A DNA stretch of 64,000 nt, taken from NCBI RefSeq assembly GCF_000585375.1, contig NZ_KK073874.1:6664894-6728893 (forward strand). Reading direction: 5' to 3'. Source of the stretch: Cryptosporangium arvum DSM 44712 (GTDB lineage Bacteria; Actinomycetota; Actinomycetes; Mycobacteriales; Cryptosporangiaceae). The position numbers and the translations under genes were made by a program. Position 1 is the stretch's first letter; each line of letters begins with the position of its first letter. The notes under the pieces are model-generated. The model did no database searches. It was not told the DNA's origin and worked only from the letters and a program-made list of their open reading frames with translations. Of this stretch, positions 50,727-60,661 are shown piece after piece.

Positions 50727-51815
50727 TTACGGGCGCTCGAGCCCGAGCGCGCCGCTCGTGCCGCCGGGCGTGCTGCTCGTGGCGTCGGCGACGGCTTGGG
50801 CCGCTGCCCGGGCCGCGGCCTCGGCTTCGGCCTCGGCCGCCGCGGTCTGCTCGGGCGTCGCCGCGGTCGACCGGGCCGGGGGCGCGGGCGGTGCCGGAGG
50901 CGCCGGCGGCTTCGGGACGATCCCGTTCTCCGACGCGGCCGCGCCCGGGTTGAACGCGCGGCCGAAGCCGTCGAGGGCCTTGCCGAGCTCGGCCGGCACG
51001 ATCCACACCTTGTTCGCGCTGCCCTGCGCGATCTGCGGCAGCATCTGCAGGTACTGGTACGACAGCAGCTTCTCGTCGGGGTTGCCGGCGTGGATCGCGG
51101 CGAACACCGTCTCGATCGCGCGGGCCTGGCCCTCGGCGGTCAGCACCCGCGCCTCCCGGTCACCCTGCGCCCGGAGGATCGCCGACTGCTTCTCGCCCTC
51201 CGCGGTGAGGATCTGCGACTGCTTGACGCCCTCTGCGGTCAGGATCGCGGCCCGCCGGTCACGCTCGGCGCGCATCTGCTTTTCCATCGAGTCCTGAATC
51301 GAGTGCGGCGGGTCGATCGCCTTCAGCTCGACCCGGTTGACCCGGATGCCCCACTTGCCGGTGGCCTCGTCGAGCACGCCGCGCAGCTGACCGTTGATCT
51401 GGTCGCGGCTGGTCAGCGTCTCCTCGAGGTTCAGACCACCGATGACGTTGCGCAGCGTGGTGACCGTGAGCTGCTCGATGGCCTGGATGAAGTTGGCGAT
51501 CTCGTAGGTCGCCGCCCGCGGGTCGGTGACCTGGAAGTAGATGACCGTGTCGATGCTCACGACGAGGTTGTCCTCGGTGATCACCGGCTGCGGCGGGAAC
51601 GAGACGACCTGCTCGCGGAGGTCGATCAGCGGCCGGACCTTGTCGATGAACGGCACGACGACGGTGAGGCCGGGCGTCAGCGTCCGGCTGTAGCGACCCA
51701 GTCGTTCGACGACGGCCGCGCGCGCCTGCGGAATGATCCGCACCGCGCGGACCAGCACGAACAGGACAACCAGGATGATTATGGCGAAGACTATGAGCAG
51801 CGCGGCGCTGTCCAT
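50727..51815 (-). CDS. SPFH/Band-7 membrane protein (QmcA-like)
   Basis: A 362-aa protein with one N-terminal membrane helix ('LLIVFAIIILVVLFVLVRAV'), an SPFH domain ('AVVERLGRYSRTLTPGLTVV' to 'GIRVNRVELKAIDPP') and a helical region with the repeat-like 'ILTAEGVKQSQILTAEGEKQ'. The last 70 residues are Pro/Ala-rich. Such proteins form membrane scaffolds and often pair with NfeD, as here: the NfeD-like stop and this ATG overlap as TGATG. The role would be in membrane microdomains or protease control. The ATG at 51815 is set by that overlap. Confidence 0.9.
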   Translation of the reverse strand: MDSAALLIVFAIIILVVLFVLVRAVRIIPQARAAVVERLGRYSRTLTPGLTVVVPFIDKVRPLIDLREQVVSFPPQPVITEDNLVVSIDTVIYFQVTDPRAATYEIANFIQAIEQLTVTTLRNVIGGLNLEETLTSRDQINGQLRGVLDEATGKWGIRVNRVELKAIDPPHSIQDSMEKQMRAERDRRAAILTAEGVKQSQILTAEGEKQSAILRAQGDREARVLTAEGQARAIETVFAAIHAGNPDEKLLSYQYLQMLPQIAQGSANKVWIVPAELGKALDGFGRAFNPGAAASENGIVPKPPAPPAPPAPPARSTAATPEQTAAAEAEAEAAARAAAQAVADATSSTPGGTSGALGLERP

Positions 51816-52249
51816 CAGGGCACCCTCCAGACGAGCGCGGTCGCGCCCTTCACTTCCACTACCTGGACCGTCTGGCCAGGTTCGATCACCTGCGTGCTGT
51901 CGTAGGCGCGAGCGGTCCACTGCTCGCCGCCGATCTTGACCAGCCCGTGGTGCTCGTCGACGGCTTCCAGCACCAGTGCGTTGGCGCCTTTGACCGCTTC
52001 GATGCCGTGTTTCACCGGATCCTGGGCGACGTCGAGTTTTCGTTTGGCCAGCGGACGGACGACAACCAGCGACGCCACCGAGACCAGCGCGAACACCAGC
52101 GCCTGCACGAGCAGCGGGCTACCGACACCCGCCGCGGCCGCAGCCGCCAGCGCACCACTGGCGAACATGACCAACACGAGGTCGAGAGAGAACATCTCGG
52201 CAACGAGCAGCCCGACACCGACGATCAACCAGATCACCCAAGCGCTCAC
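51815..52249 (-). CDS. NfeD-like membrane protein
   Basis: A 144-aa short NfeD protein. Two or three helices occupy residues 1-70 ('VIWLIVGVGLLVAEMFSLDL', 'VQALVFALVSVASLVVV'), and residues 80-144 form the OB-fold NfeD domain ('GANALVLEAVDEHHGLVKIG', 'ARAYDSTQVIEPGQTVQVVE'). No protease domain is present. It is co-translated with the SPFH gene (TGATG overlap), the usual pairing. The 67 bases to the next gene have no obvious element. Confidence 0.9.
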   Translation of the reverse strand: MSAWVIWLIVGVGLLVAEMFSLDLVLVMFASGALAAAAAAGVGSPLLVQALVFALVSVASLVVVRPLAKRKLDVAQDPVKHGIEAVKGANALVLEAVDEHHGLVKIGGEQWTARAYDSTQVIEPGQTVQVVEVKGATALVWRVP

Positions 52250-52316
52250 CCTTTGAGCATCCCACGCTTGTGCACAGTGGCAACTTCACGCTTTGATGAC
52301 GAAAAAGACGGTCAGA

Positions 52317-53147
52317 TCACGCGTCGCCGTAAACGTCGGCCGTGACGTGGTCGATGAGACGCTCGACCGCGCCGAGGAGCTCCGTCTCGAGATCGGCGTA
52401 GCTGTGCACGCTGCGCTGGATCCGGCGCCACATCTCCTGGGGGTCCTCGACGCCCAGAGCGTCGCACACGCCCTGCTTCCAGTCCTGGCCCTTCGGGACC
52501 GTCGGCCACGCCCGGATGCCCACCGCGGCCGGCTTCACCGCCTGCCAGATGTCGACGTAGGGGTGGCCGGTGATCAGCACGTGCGGCGAGCCGACCTCGG
52601 CGACGATGCGGCTCTCCTTGCTGCCCGGCACCAGGTGGTCGACGAGCACGCCGAGCTTGCGGTGCGCACCCGGGGAGAACGCGCGGATCAGCCCGGGCAG
52701 ATCGTCGATGCCGTGCAGAGGCTCGACGACGACGCCCTCGATCCGGAGGTCCTCACCCCAGACGCGTTCGACGAGCGCCGCGTCGTGCACACCCTCGACG
52801 TAGATGCGGCTGGCCTTCGCGACGCGGGCCTTGGCTCCGGTCACCGCGATCGAGCCGGACGCGGTCCGCTGCGGGGTGACCGGGGCGCTCGACGCCGGGC
52901 GGGTCAGCGTGACCGGCTCGCCGTCGATGAGGAACGCCGCCGGGCCGAGCGGGAACATCCGCCGGTTGCCGTACCGGTCCTCGAGGGTGACCGCATCCTT
53001 GGCGCAGGAGATCACGGCACCGCAGAAGCCGGAGTTGGCCTCCTCGACGACGAGGTCGGCCTCGGCCTCGACGGTCGGGACCGTGCGGCGTTTGCGCCAG
53101 TTCCCCGCGAGCACGTCTCGGTAGTCCTTGCTGCGCACGGGCCGCAC
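52317..53147 (-). CDS. DUF3097 family protein
   Basis: A 276-aa conserved actinobacterial protein with no known activity. It starts 'VRPVRSKDYRDVLAGNWRKR' and contains 'GFCGAVISCAKDAVTLEDRY', 'RIYVEGVHDAALVERVWGED' (a TOPRIM-like Glu and Asp pattern), 'LVDHLVPGSKESRIV' and 'GHPYVDIWQAVKP'. The TOPRIM-like part suggests a nuclease or nucleotidyl-transfer role, as inference only. The GTG at 53147 is chosen by the family-like start; a GTG three codons on is possible. It is a single gene. Confidence 0.82.
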   Translation of the reverse strand: MRPVRSKDYRDVLAGNWRKRRTVPTVEAEADLVVEEANSGFCGAVISCAKDAVTLEDRYGNRRMFPLGPAAFLIDGEPVTLTRPASSAPVTPQRTASGSIAVTGAKARVAKASRIYVEGVHDAALVERVWGEDLRIEGVVVEPLHGIDDLPGLIRAFSPGAHRKLGVLVDHLVPGSKESRIVAEVGSPHVLITGHPYVDIWQAVKPAAVGIRAWPTVPKGQDWKQGVCDALGVEDPQEMWRRIQRSVHSYADLETELLGAVERLIDHVTADVYGDA

Positions 53148-53217
53148 CGTAGCGAACCCCGGCGCGCTACGCCCGCAGGCGCGCCGGGAGCCGCCGAGGT
53201 CCGGTGTGGACACGAAA

Positions 53218-53251
53218 GATCCCCCGGGCGGCTGGGTGCCGCCGGGGGATC
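53218..53251. terminator. Hairpin upstream of the DUF3097 gene
   Basis: GATCCCCCGG (53218-53227) pairs with CCGGGGGATC (53242-53251), with CGGC/GCCG nearer the loop and one bulged G. On the minus strand TTTCG follows. It would end minus-strand transcripts before the DUF3097 promoter. Confidence 0.55.
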
Positions 53252-53311
53252 GGAGTGGGGGTTGGGGGTTGTGGGGATGGGGGAATCGGCCCCGCAGGGG
53301 GTCGAGGGGGC

Positions 53312-53352
53312 GCCGTGTCCTAGGGCCGGTCAGGCCGGCCGGAGGACACGGC
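53312..53352 (-). terminator. Terminator of the 48-aa membrane protein gene
   Basis: GCCGTGTCCT (53312-53321) pairs with AGGACACGGC (53343-53352) and an inner GGCCGG/CCGGCC (53324-53329, 53335-53340) continues the stem. It begins at the base after the stop codon of the minus-strand gene. Confidence 0.6.
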
Positions 53353-53499
53353 TCAACCGAAGATGCTGTAACCGCCGGGGCCGACGAGGAGGCCGACGAC
53401 GATGAGGACGATGCCCCAGAGGAGGTCGCCCCGGACGATCCGGAAGATGCCGTAGATCACGAGGATCGCCGCGATGATGGTGAGCAGGATGCCGATCAT
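53353..53499 (-). CDS. Small two-helix membrane protein, 48 aa
   Basis: The ATG at 53499 opens 48 codons: 'MIGILLTIIAAILVIYGIFR', a short basic turn 'IVRGD', then 'LLWGIVLIVVGLLVGPGGYS' and IFG. This is a two-helix inner-membrane protein with a conserved-looking Gly-Pro-Gly C-terminal end, a type often found in actinobacteria (a GPGxxSIF end). It has no clear ribosome site. A terminator follows directly. The function is unknown. Confidence 0.7.
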   Translation of the reverse strand: MIGILLTIIAAILVIYGIFRIVRGDLLWGIVLIVVGLLVGPGGYSIFG

Positions 53500-53604
53500 G
53501 CGGGATTGGTTACCGGTGCAACGGAACTCTAAACCGGGCCCACATCACGCTTACCGAACGCCGTCCCGGGGCATGGTTCGAAGTCCGCCGGATAGGCTCT
53601 TCGG

Positions 53605-54399
53605 GTGCTCCCCCGCAGCTCCGACCAGCAGGCCCCCGCCCCTCCGGGCCGGCGCAGCGCCACGCTCGCCGCCTGGGCCCGTGCGTGGCGCGCCGGCCTG
53701 GTCTCGTTCGACGAGGTCCTCGACGAGACGACGGGTGACGAGGAACACCTCGTCCGCCATCCGGACGGCAGCGAAGAAACACTTTCGTCCGCATTGGTGG
53801 GTTTTTCGACAGTGCCCCCGGACGAGATCCGCGTGGTGCTCCCGGCCGCCGGTGACCCGCGCGGTCTGCCCGGCCCCGGTCCGTTCACCTCCGCCGCGCT
53901 GCTCGCCGGCGAAGGCGTCGTCCTGGGAACGTCCGGCCTCGTCCCGGAGGCCGAGCTCCACCCGCACCTCGACCCGGCCGACCGGTGGGCGGGCACGTGC
54001 TGGCTGGCCCATCCGCTGCCGGCGACGCCGGTACCGGCCGAGTCGATCACGCTGGCCGAGGCCGACCACGACCTGTCGATGGCGCTGACCGAGGCCATCG
54101 GCGCGCTCCGCGACCTCGACGTCGCACGGCTGCCCCCCGGCCTGGCGAAGGGGCTCGCCTCCCTGCGCGGCTCCGAGGGTGCGGGCCCGGAGCTCCCGGT
54201 GGGCTACAGCGCCCGGGCCCGGCGCCTCTCCGCCCGCGCGACGACGATCGCCGGAGTACTCACGCTCGCGTCCACCGACACGTCCGGCGCGGCCGTGAAC
54301 GCGTTCGAGGCCGCCGCCCGCGACGCCGCGTTCCGCCCGCTGGCCACCGCCGCGCGCCGTGCTCGCGCCGCGGCGATCAACTCCCCCTTGGAGCGCTAG
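53605..54399 (+). CDS. Conserved actinobacterial hypothetical protein
   Basis: A 264-aa soluble protein without recognised motifs. It reads as a mostly helical protein with a central beta part ('IRVVLPAAGDPRGLPGPGPF', 'GEGVVLGTSGLVPEAELHPH') and C-terminal helices ('SARARRLSARATTIAGVL'). No membrane segment or cysteine cluster is present. The GTG at 53605 lies 6 bases after TAGGCT, so the transcript is probably leaderless. A strong bidirectional terminator separates it from hemH. The steady codon bias supports a real gene. Confidence 0.75.
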   Translation: MLPRSSDQQAPAPPGRRSATLAAWARAWRAGLVSFDEVLDETTGDEEHLVRHPDGSEETLSSALVGFSTVPPDEIRVVLPAAGDPRGLPGPGPFTSAALLAGEGVVLGTSGLVPEAELHPHLDPADRWAGTCWLAHPLPATPVPAESITLAEADHDLSMALTEAIGALRDLDVARLPPGLAKGLASLRGSEGAGPELPVGYSARARRLSARATTIAGVLTLASTDTSGAAVNAFEAAARDAAFRPLATAARRARAAAINSPLER

Positions 54400-54449
54400 C
54401 CCGCTGTTCTCCGGGCCCACCACGAGTGTTCGGGCCTACCCGGGCCGCC

Positions 54450-54479
54450 CTCGGCCCGACGAGCCGTCGTCGGGCCGAG
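54450..54479. terminator. Bidirectional terminator between hypothetical gene and hemH
   Basis: CTCGGCCCGACGA (54450-54462) and its exact complement (54467-54479) make a 13-bp stem with a GCCG loop between convergent genes. Confidence 0.8.
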
Positions 54480-54490
54480 AACCCGCAGCC

Positions 54491-55531
54491 TCAGCGCGCG
54501 GCGGTCGGGCGGCGCACCGGGGCCGGGCAGCAGCTCGTGCCGCACGACGGCCCGGACGCGTCCCACGGGGCCAAGCGGCGCCCCGACGACGACGCGAACA
54601 GCCGCTCGGTCACCAGTTCACGCACCATCGCGACAAAGCGCGGGTCGGTGCCGGGCGTCGCGGCCCTGGCGAACCCGAGTCCCAGCTCCGACGCCGTCTC
54701 GGCCGCCTCGTTGTCGAGGTCCCAGATCACCTCGAGGTGGTCGCTGACGAACCCGATCGGGCTCACGACCACGTCGGTCACCCCCTGCGCGGCCAGCGTG
54801 CGCAGGTGGTCGTTCACGTCCGGCTCGAGCCACGGCACCTGCGGCGGCCCGCTCCGCGACTGCCACACGAGATCCCACGGCAGGTCGGGCGCGGCCGCGG
54901 CCGACACCAGCCCGGCCACCGTCCGCAGCTGGGCGGAGTACAGCCCGCCGTCCGGCCCGGCCGCCGCGTCCATCGAGGTCGGGATGCTGTGCGCGGTGAA
55001 CACCAGCCGGGTGTCACCCCGGGAGGACAGCGAGGTCAACGCGGCCTTCACGGCGTCCACGTGGGGCTCGACGAACCCCGGGTGGTCGTAGAAGTGACGC
55101 AGCTTCTCCACCGCCGGGGCGCCGTCGCCGACCTCGGCCCGCGCGGTCACGATGTCGTCGCGGTACTGCCGGCACGACGAGTACGACGAGTACGCCGACG
55201 TCGCGAACGCCAGCGCGCGCTGGACGCCGTCCGCGCGCATCTGGCGCAGCGTGTCGGCGAGCATCGGGTGCCAGTTGCGGTTGCCCCAGTACAACGGCAG
55301 ATCGATGCCGTGGGCCGCGAACTCCTTGCCGAGCGCGGCGAGCAGCTCGCGGTTCTGTTCGTTGATCGGCGAGACACCACCGAAGTGCTGGTAGTGCTCG
55401 GCGACCTCGGCCAGCCGAGCGGCCGGGACACCCCGGCCGCGGACGACGTTCTCGAGGAACGGCATCACGTCGTCCGGCCCTTCCGGGCCGCCGAAGGAGA
55501 GCAACAGCACAGCGTCGTACGCACCGGTCAC
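54491..55531 (-). CDS. hemH: Ferrochelatase (coproporphyrin type)
   Basis: A 346-aa chelatase that inserts Fe2+ into coproporphyrin III in the actinobacterial haem route (also named cpfC). Seen: 'VLLLSFGGPEGPDDVMPFLE', 'HYQHFGGVSPINEQNR', the metal His region 'LVFTAHSIPTSMD', 'GFVSDHLEVIWDLDNEA' and a C-terminal 'CGTSCCPAP' that with an upstream Cys would bind a [2Fe-2S] cluster, as known for actinobacterial enzymes. The GTG start at 55531 and its GGGAGG site lie in a 17-bp hairpin, which suggests translational control. It follows inhA by 64 bases. Confidence 0.93.
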   Translation of the reverse strand: MTGAYDAVLLLSFGGPEGPDDVMPFLENVVRGRGVPAARLAEVAEHYQHFGGVSPINEQNRELLAALGKEFAAHGIDLPLYWGNRNWHPMLADTLRQMRADGVQRALAFATSAYSSYSSCRQYRDDIVTARAEVGDGAPAVEKLRHFYDHPGFVEPHVDAVKAALTSLSSRGDTRLVFTAHSIPTSMDAAAGPDGGLYSAQLRTVAGLVSAAAAPDLPWDLVWQSRSGPPQVPWLEPDVNDHLRTLAAQGVTDVVVSPIGFVSDHLEVIWDLDNEAAETASELGLGFARAATPGTDPRFVAMVRELVTERLFASSSGRRLAPWDASGPSCGTSCCPAPVRRPTAAR

Positions 55532-55567
55532 GCGTCGATCCTCCCACCACGTGGGAGGATCGGCGCG
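55531..55567 (-). promoter_or_regulatory. Hairpin that buries the hemH ribosome-binding site
   Basis: A 12-bp perfect stem (CGATCCTCCCAC at 55536-55547 with 55551-55562) has a 3-base loop and is extended to 17 pairs outward to 55531 and 55567. On the mRNA the GGGAGG site and the first base of the GTG start are paired in the 3' arm. It may be a translational switch, thermosensor or a processing site. Confidence 0.65.
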
Positions 55568-55595
55568 CCGAGCACTCCGGAGCGTGACCGCCGTC

Positions 55596-56375
55596 TCAGA
55601 GCGCGCCGAAGCCCACCGCGTGGAACCCGCCGTCCACGTGCACGATCTCGCCGGTGGTCGCCGGGAACCAGTCCGACATCAGCGCCACGCACGCGCGGGC
55701 GGCGGCCTGCTGGTCGTTGAGGTCCCAGCCCAGCGGAGCCCGCGGACCCCACGCCTCTTCCAGTTGGTTGAAGCCGGGGATGCTCTTCGCCGCGATCGTC
55801 CGCAGTGGGCCGGCCGCGACCAGGTTCGCCCGGATCTTGCGCGACCCGAGGTCACGCGCGAGGTACCGGTTGGCCGACTCCAGGCCGGCCTTCGCCACGC
55901 CCATCCAGTTGTAGGCCGGCCACGCCTGGGTGGCGTCGAACGTCAGCCCGACGAGCGAGCCGCCGGTCTCCGGGATCAACGGGAGCGCCGCCTCGATCAG
56001 CGACTTGTACGAGTACGTCGACGCGTGGATCGCGGTCGCGACGTCCTCCCAGGGCGCGTCCATGAACGGCGCGCCGAGGCAGGAGGCCGGCGCGAAACCG
56101 ATCGAGTGCAGCACCCCGTCCAGGCCGTCGACGTGCTCGCGCAACCGGTCCGGCAACGTCGCGAGATCGTCCGCCGACGTCACGTCCAGCGGGATGACCG
56201 GGGCGGGCGAGGGCAGCCGCTTCGCGATCCGCTCCACCAACGACAGGCGCCCGTAGCCGGTCAACACGACGGTCGCGCCCTGCTCCTGCGCGAGGCGGGC
56301 CACCGAGAACGCGATCGAGGCATCGGTGATCACACCGGTGACGAGGATGCGCTTACCTTCCAACAAGCCGGACAC
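55596..56375 (-). CDS. inhA: Enoyl-[acyl-carrier-protein] reductase (NADH), InhA/FabI
   Basis: A 259-aa classical FabI/InhA enzyme that reduces trans-2-enoyl-ACP, the last step of type II fatty-acid elongation. NAD site: 'ILVTGVITDASIAFSVA' and 'VLHSIGFAP' (Ser91 corresponds to the mycobacterial Ser94 position). Catalytic Tyr155-x6-Lys162 is 'YNWMGVAK'. 'FDATQAWPAYNW' and 'VAAGPLRTIAA' are typical. It lies 18 bases after mabA in the order mabA-inhA-hemH known from mycobacteria, though this organism need not make mycolates. Confidence 0.93.
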   Translation of the reverse strand: MSGLLEGKRILVTGVITDASIAFSVARLAQEQGATVVLTGYGRLSLVERIAKRLPSPAPVIPLDVTSADDLATLPDRLREHVDGLDGVLHSIGFAPASCLGAPFMDAPWEDVATAIHASTYSYKSLIEAALPLIPETGGSLVGLTFDATQAWPAYNWMGVAKAGLESANRYLARDLGSRKIRANLVAAGPLRTIAAKSIPGFNQLEEAWGPRAPLGWDLNDQQAAARACVALMSDWFPATTGEIVHVDGGFHAVGFGAL

Positions 56376-56393
56376 CCGGCCCCCTTTCGAGAG

Positions 56394-57161
<768 letters not shown>

Positions 57162-58112
57162 TCAGGGCAGCCGCGAAGTCCACAGCAGGCTCATCGCCGC
57201 GCCCGCGAACCCGAAGATCAGCGCCGCTCCGACGAACCACTGCGTGATCTCCCGCGGCGTCGTCCGGTAACCGATCGAGCTGCCCAGGTCCCGGTAGACG
57301 TCCTTGAGCTGCTGCGCGGTCACCGCGGAGTAGAAGCGGCCGTCGGTCTGCTGGGCGATGGCCTGCAGCGCGTCCCGGTCCACCGGCACCGGCGTCCGGG
57401 TGCCGTTCAGGTCGACGATGCCCTCCTGGGTACCGAACGCGATCGTCGAGACCGGCACCTTCGCGGTCGACGCGGCCTTCGCGGCCTCCTCGTTCGGCCG
57501 GCCGTACGTGGTGTAACCGTCGGAGAGCAGGACGATCCGCGCCGGCGGCGCACCGCTGGCCCCGTCCGCGGGCACCGACTGGACGGCCTGCAGCGAGGCG
57601 TAGATCGCCTCGCCGATCGCGGTCGACTCCTGCAGCTCCAGCCCGTCGATCGCGGACTTGATCTGCGAGTGGTCCTTCGTCGGCGACACCACGACCGTGG
57701 CGCTCTTCGCGAACGAGACGAGCGACAGGTTGTAGCTCTCCGGCAGCTCCTCGACGAACTGCTTCGCCGCCGCCTTGGCCGCCGTGATCCGGTCCGGGTC
57801 GACGTCGGTGGCCTGCATCGAGAGCGAGACGTCGAGCGCGAGCACGATCGTCGCGCGCTCCAGCGGCTGCTTGACGTCGGTCGACGGCTTGGCCATCCCG
57901 AGCGCCAGCACCAGCAGGCACAGCAGGAACGCGGTCGCACCCAGGTGACGCCGCCAGCCGGGTGCCTTCGGCGCCACCGACTTGAGCAGCGCGACGTTCG
58001 TGAACCGGACCGCGTACGTCCGCCGGTGCAGCTGCACCCAGACGTAGGCGGCGGCCAGCAGCGCCACCGCCACGAGCAGGAGCAGCCACCACGGGTTGAG
58101 GAAACGGATCAT
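57162..58112 (-). CDS. VWA-domain membrane protein of the MoxR module
   Basis: A 316-aa protein. Two N-terminal helices ('PWWLLLLVAVALLAAAYVWV', 'LGATAFLLCLLVLALGMA') precede a von Willebrand A domain with the MIDAS motif 'ALDVSLSMQATD' (DxSxS), and one helix closes the C-terminus. It is the BatA/Rv1481-like partner of the MoxR ATPase and DUF58 protein, a chaperone-like module for envelope or metal-enzyme assembly. Its ATG overlaps the DUF58 stop as ATGA. Confidence 0.88.
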   Translation of the reverse strand: MIRFLNPWWLLLLVAVALLAAAYVWVQLHRRTYAVRFTNVALLKSVAPKAPGWRRHLGATAFLLCLLVLALGMAKPSTDVKQPLERATIVLALDVSLSMQATDVDPDRITAAKAAAKQFVEELPESYNLSLVSFAKSATVVVSPTKDHSQIKSAIDGLELQESTAIGEAIYASLQAVQSVPADGASGAPPARIVLLSDGYTTYGRPNEEAAKAASTAKVPVSTIAFGTQEGIVDLNGTRTPVPVDRDALQAIAQQTDGRFYSAVTAQQLKDVYRDLGSSIGYRTTPREITQWFVGAALIFGFAGAAMSLLWTSRLP

Positions 58113-59109
58113 CGGGTGGTCCCCCTGCTTCGCCCGCGCCGTTGCGCGGCCACGAACCGGACGATGTCGAGCAGCCAGTCGGAGTCGGTGGCCAGCCGGA
58201 GGTGCGCCGCACCGGCCCGGCGCAGCGCACCCGCGATCGCGCCCCGCTGCGTCGCGGCCGCGTCCGCGTAGGCCTTCCGCACCTTCGCGTCGGTCGAGAC
58301 CTCGTGCACGGCGCCGCTCTCCGGGTCGACGACGGTCAGCACGCCGACCGCGGGCAACGAGAGTTCACGCGGGTCGACGATCTCGATCGCGAGCACGTCG
58401 TGCCGGACGGCCAGCTTCTTCATCGGCCGCTCCCACGCCGGTTCGCCGGGCGAGTCGGACTGCACGATGTCGTCGGTGAGGAAGTCCGAGATCACGACGG
58501 CCTGCCCGCGCCGGCGCGGGGGCCGGTTGAGCGCGTCGATCGCGTCGGCCAGATAGTTCGCGTGGTCGGCGGTGCCGCCGGCCGGTGCGCGGGGCGTCAG
58601 CGCGACCCGGCGCAGCATGCCGTGCGCGTTCATCCGGCCGGGCCGGGCTGCCAGCCGCTTGAGCGACTCACCGTTCGTCACCACCGCACCCACCCGGTTG
58701 CCGCCCCGGACGGTGAGGTGCCCGATCGCCGCGGCCGCCGCGATCGCGAGGTCACGTTTCTCGCACCGCGCGGTGCCGAAGTCCAGGCTGGCCGAGAGGT
58801 CGACGCAGAGCCAGGTCTCGAGCTCGCGGTCGGAGATCGTCTGCCGGACGTGCGGCACGGTGGTGCGTGCGGTCACCGGCCAGTCCATCCGGCGGACGTC
58901 GTCACCGGCGCGGTATTCGCGGCTCTCCCCCGCCTCGCTGCCGGGCCCGGGCAGCAGCCCGAGGTAGTCGCCGAGCAGCAGCCCGTCGAGCTTGCGCGTG
59001 ATCGTCAGCTGCAGACGCTTGAGCACCGCCTCGGCCGCCGCGGTCTCCGCGACGAGATCCGCCGCGGGTGCCTGCGCCTGCGGCGCGGCCGCGCGCCGGG
59101 CCAGCCGAA

Positions 59110-59113
<4 letters not shown>
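58109..59113 (-). CDS. DUF58 domain protein of the MoxR module
   Basis: A 334-aa soluble protein. The DUF58 core is 'SREYRAGDDVRRMDWPVTAR' and 'ETWLCVDLSASLDFGTARCE', with a VWA-like MIDAS 'DLSAS', then 'GQAVVISDFLTDD'. It is equivalent to mycobacterial Rv1480. The GTG at 59113 overlaps the MoxR stop (GTGA), and its stop overlaps the VWA start (ATGA), so the three are tightly coupled. It works with the MoxR AAA+ ATPase; the client is not known. Confidence 0.88.
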
Positions 59114-60222
<1,109 letters not shown>

Positions 60223-60338
60223 CGATCGCCTCCGCCAGGTTCTCGTCCGCCGGGTTTGTCGGCTCCTACTCTGCCAGGCGAAAGCGACTGGTCGCCGTTC
60301 GCGGCACCGACTGACCAATCGTGAACAGAATTCGGATC

Positions 60339-60369
60339 TGGACAGCGCCTGCACGGCGCGGTGTAAGAT
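60339..60369 (+). promoter_or_regulatory. Putative promoter of the 63-aa gene
   Basis: TGGACA (60339-60344) and TAAGAT (60364-60369) are good -35 and -10 matches, though the 19-base spacer is long. Transcription would begin near 60376, at the foot of the leader hairpin. Confidence 0.45.
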
Positions 60370-60372
60370 TCA

Positions 60373-60429
60373 GGCGACGTCAGGCGGCTTCCCCCGTGGT
60401 CGCCTGGCGTCGCTTTGTGTCTGGGGGAA
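60373..60429 (+). promoter_or_regulatory. Leader hairpin whose loop can pair with the ribosome site
   Basis: A 14-bp stem (60373-60386 with 60401-60414, two G-U pairs) is followed by TTT. Its 14-base loop has TTCCCCC (60389-60395), exactly complementary to GGGGGAA (60423-60429), the ribosome site of the gene at 60435. This allows a pseudoknot that blocks translation. Confidence 0.6.
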
Positions 60430-60434
60430 ATTTC

Positions 60435-60626
60435 GTGGACGACGTGGTGTGCAGCGCCAAGGGGTGTCGGCAACCGGCGCAGCATCTGATCGTCTGGCGC
60501 AACCCCAAACTCCACACCGCGGACCGCCGCAAGACCTGGGTCGCCTGCGACGAACACCGCGAACACCTGTCGAACTTCCTCGACCTGCGCGGTTTCCTCC
60601 TCGGCGTCGAGCCGCTGGCGCGCTGA
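60435..60626 (+). CDS. Small Cys/His zinc-type protein, 63 aa
   Basis: The GTG at 60435 follows GGGGGA. The 63-aa product has Cys6-x4-Cys11 ('CSAKGC') and Cys38-x2-His41 ('ACDEHREH'), a likely zinc site, with 'QPAQHLIVWRNPKLHTADRR' between. This family is widespread in actinobacteria and sometimes wrongly labelled acetone carboxylase. The function is unknown. The transcript leader can fold into a hairpin that pairs with its ribosome site. It is divergent from moxR. Confidence 0.78.
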   Translation: MDDVVCSAKGCRQPAQHLIVWRNPKLHTADRRKTWVACDEHREHLSNFLDLRGFLLGVEPLAR

Positions 60627-60649
60627 CGGCCGTATTCGGCGTTCACCAC

Positions 60650-60655
60650 TAGGCT
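60650..60655 (+). promoter_or_regulatory. -10 box of the leaderless PH-domain gene
   Basis: TAGGCT lies 6 bases before the ATG at 60662, and there is no ribosome site. It fits the leaderless pattern seen at several other starts in the window. Confidence 0.45.
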
Positions 60656-60661
60656 GAACCC

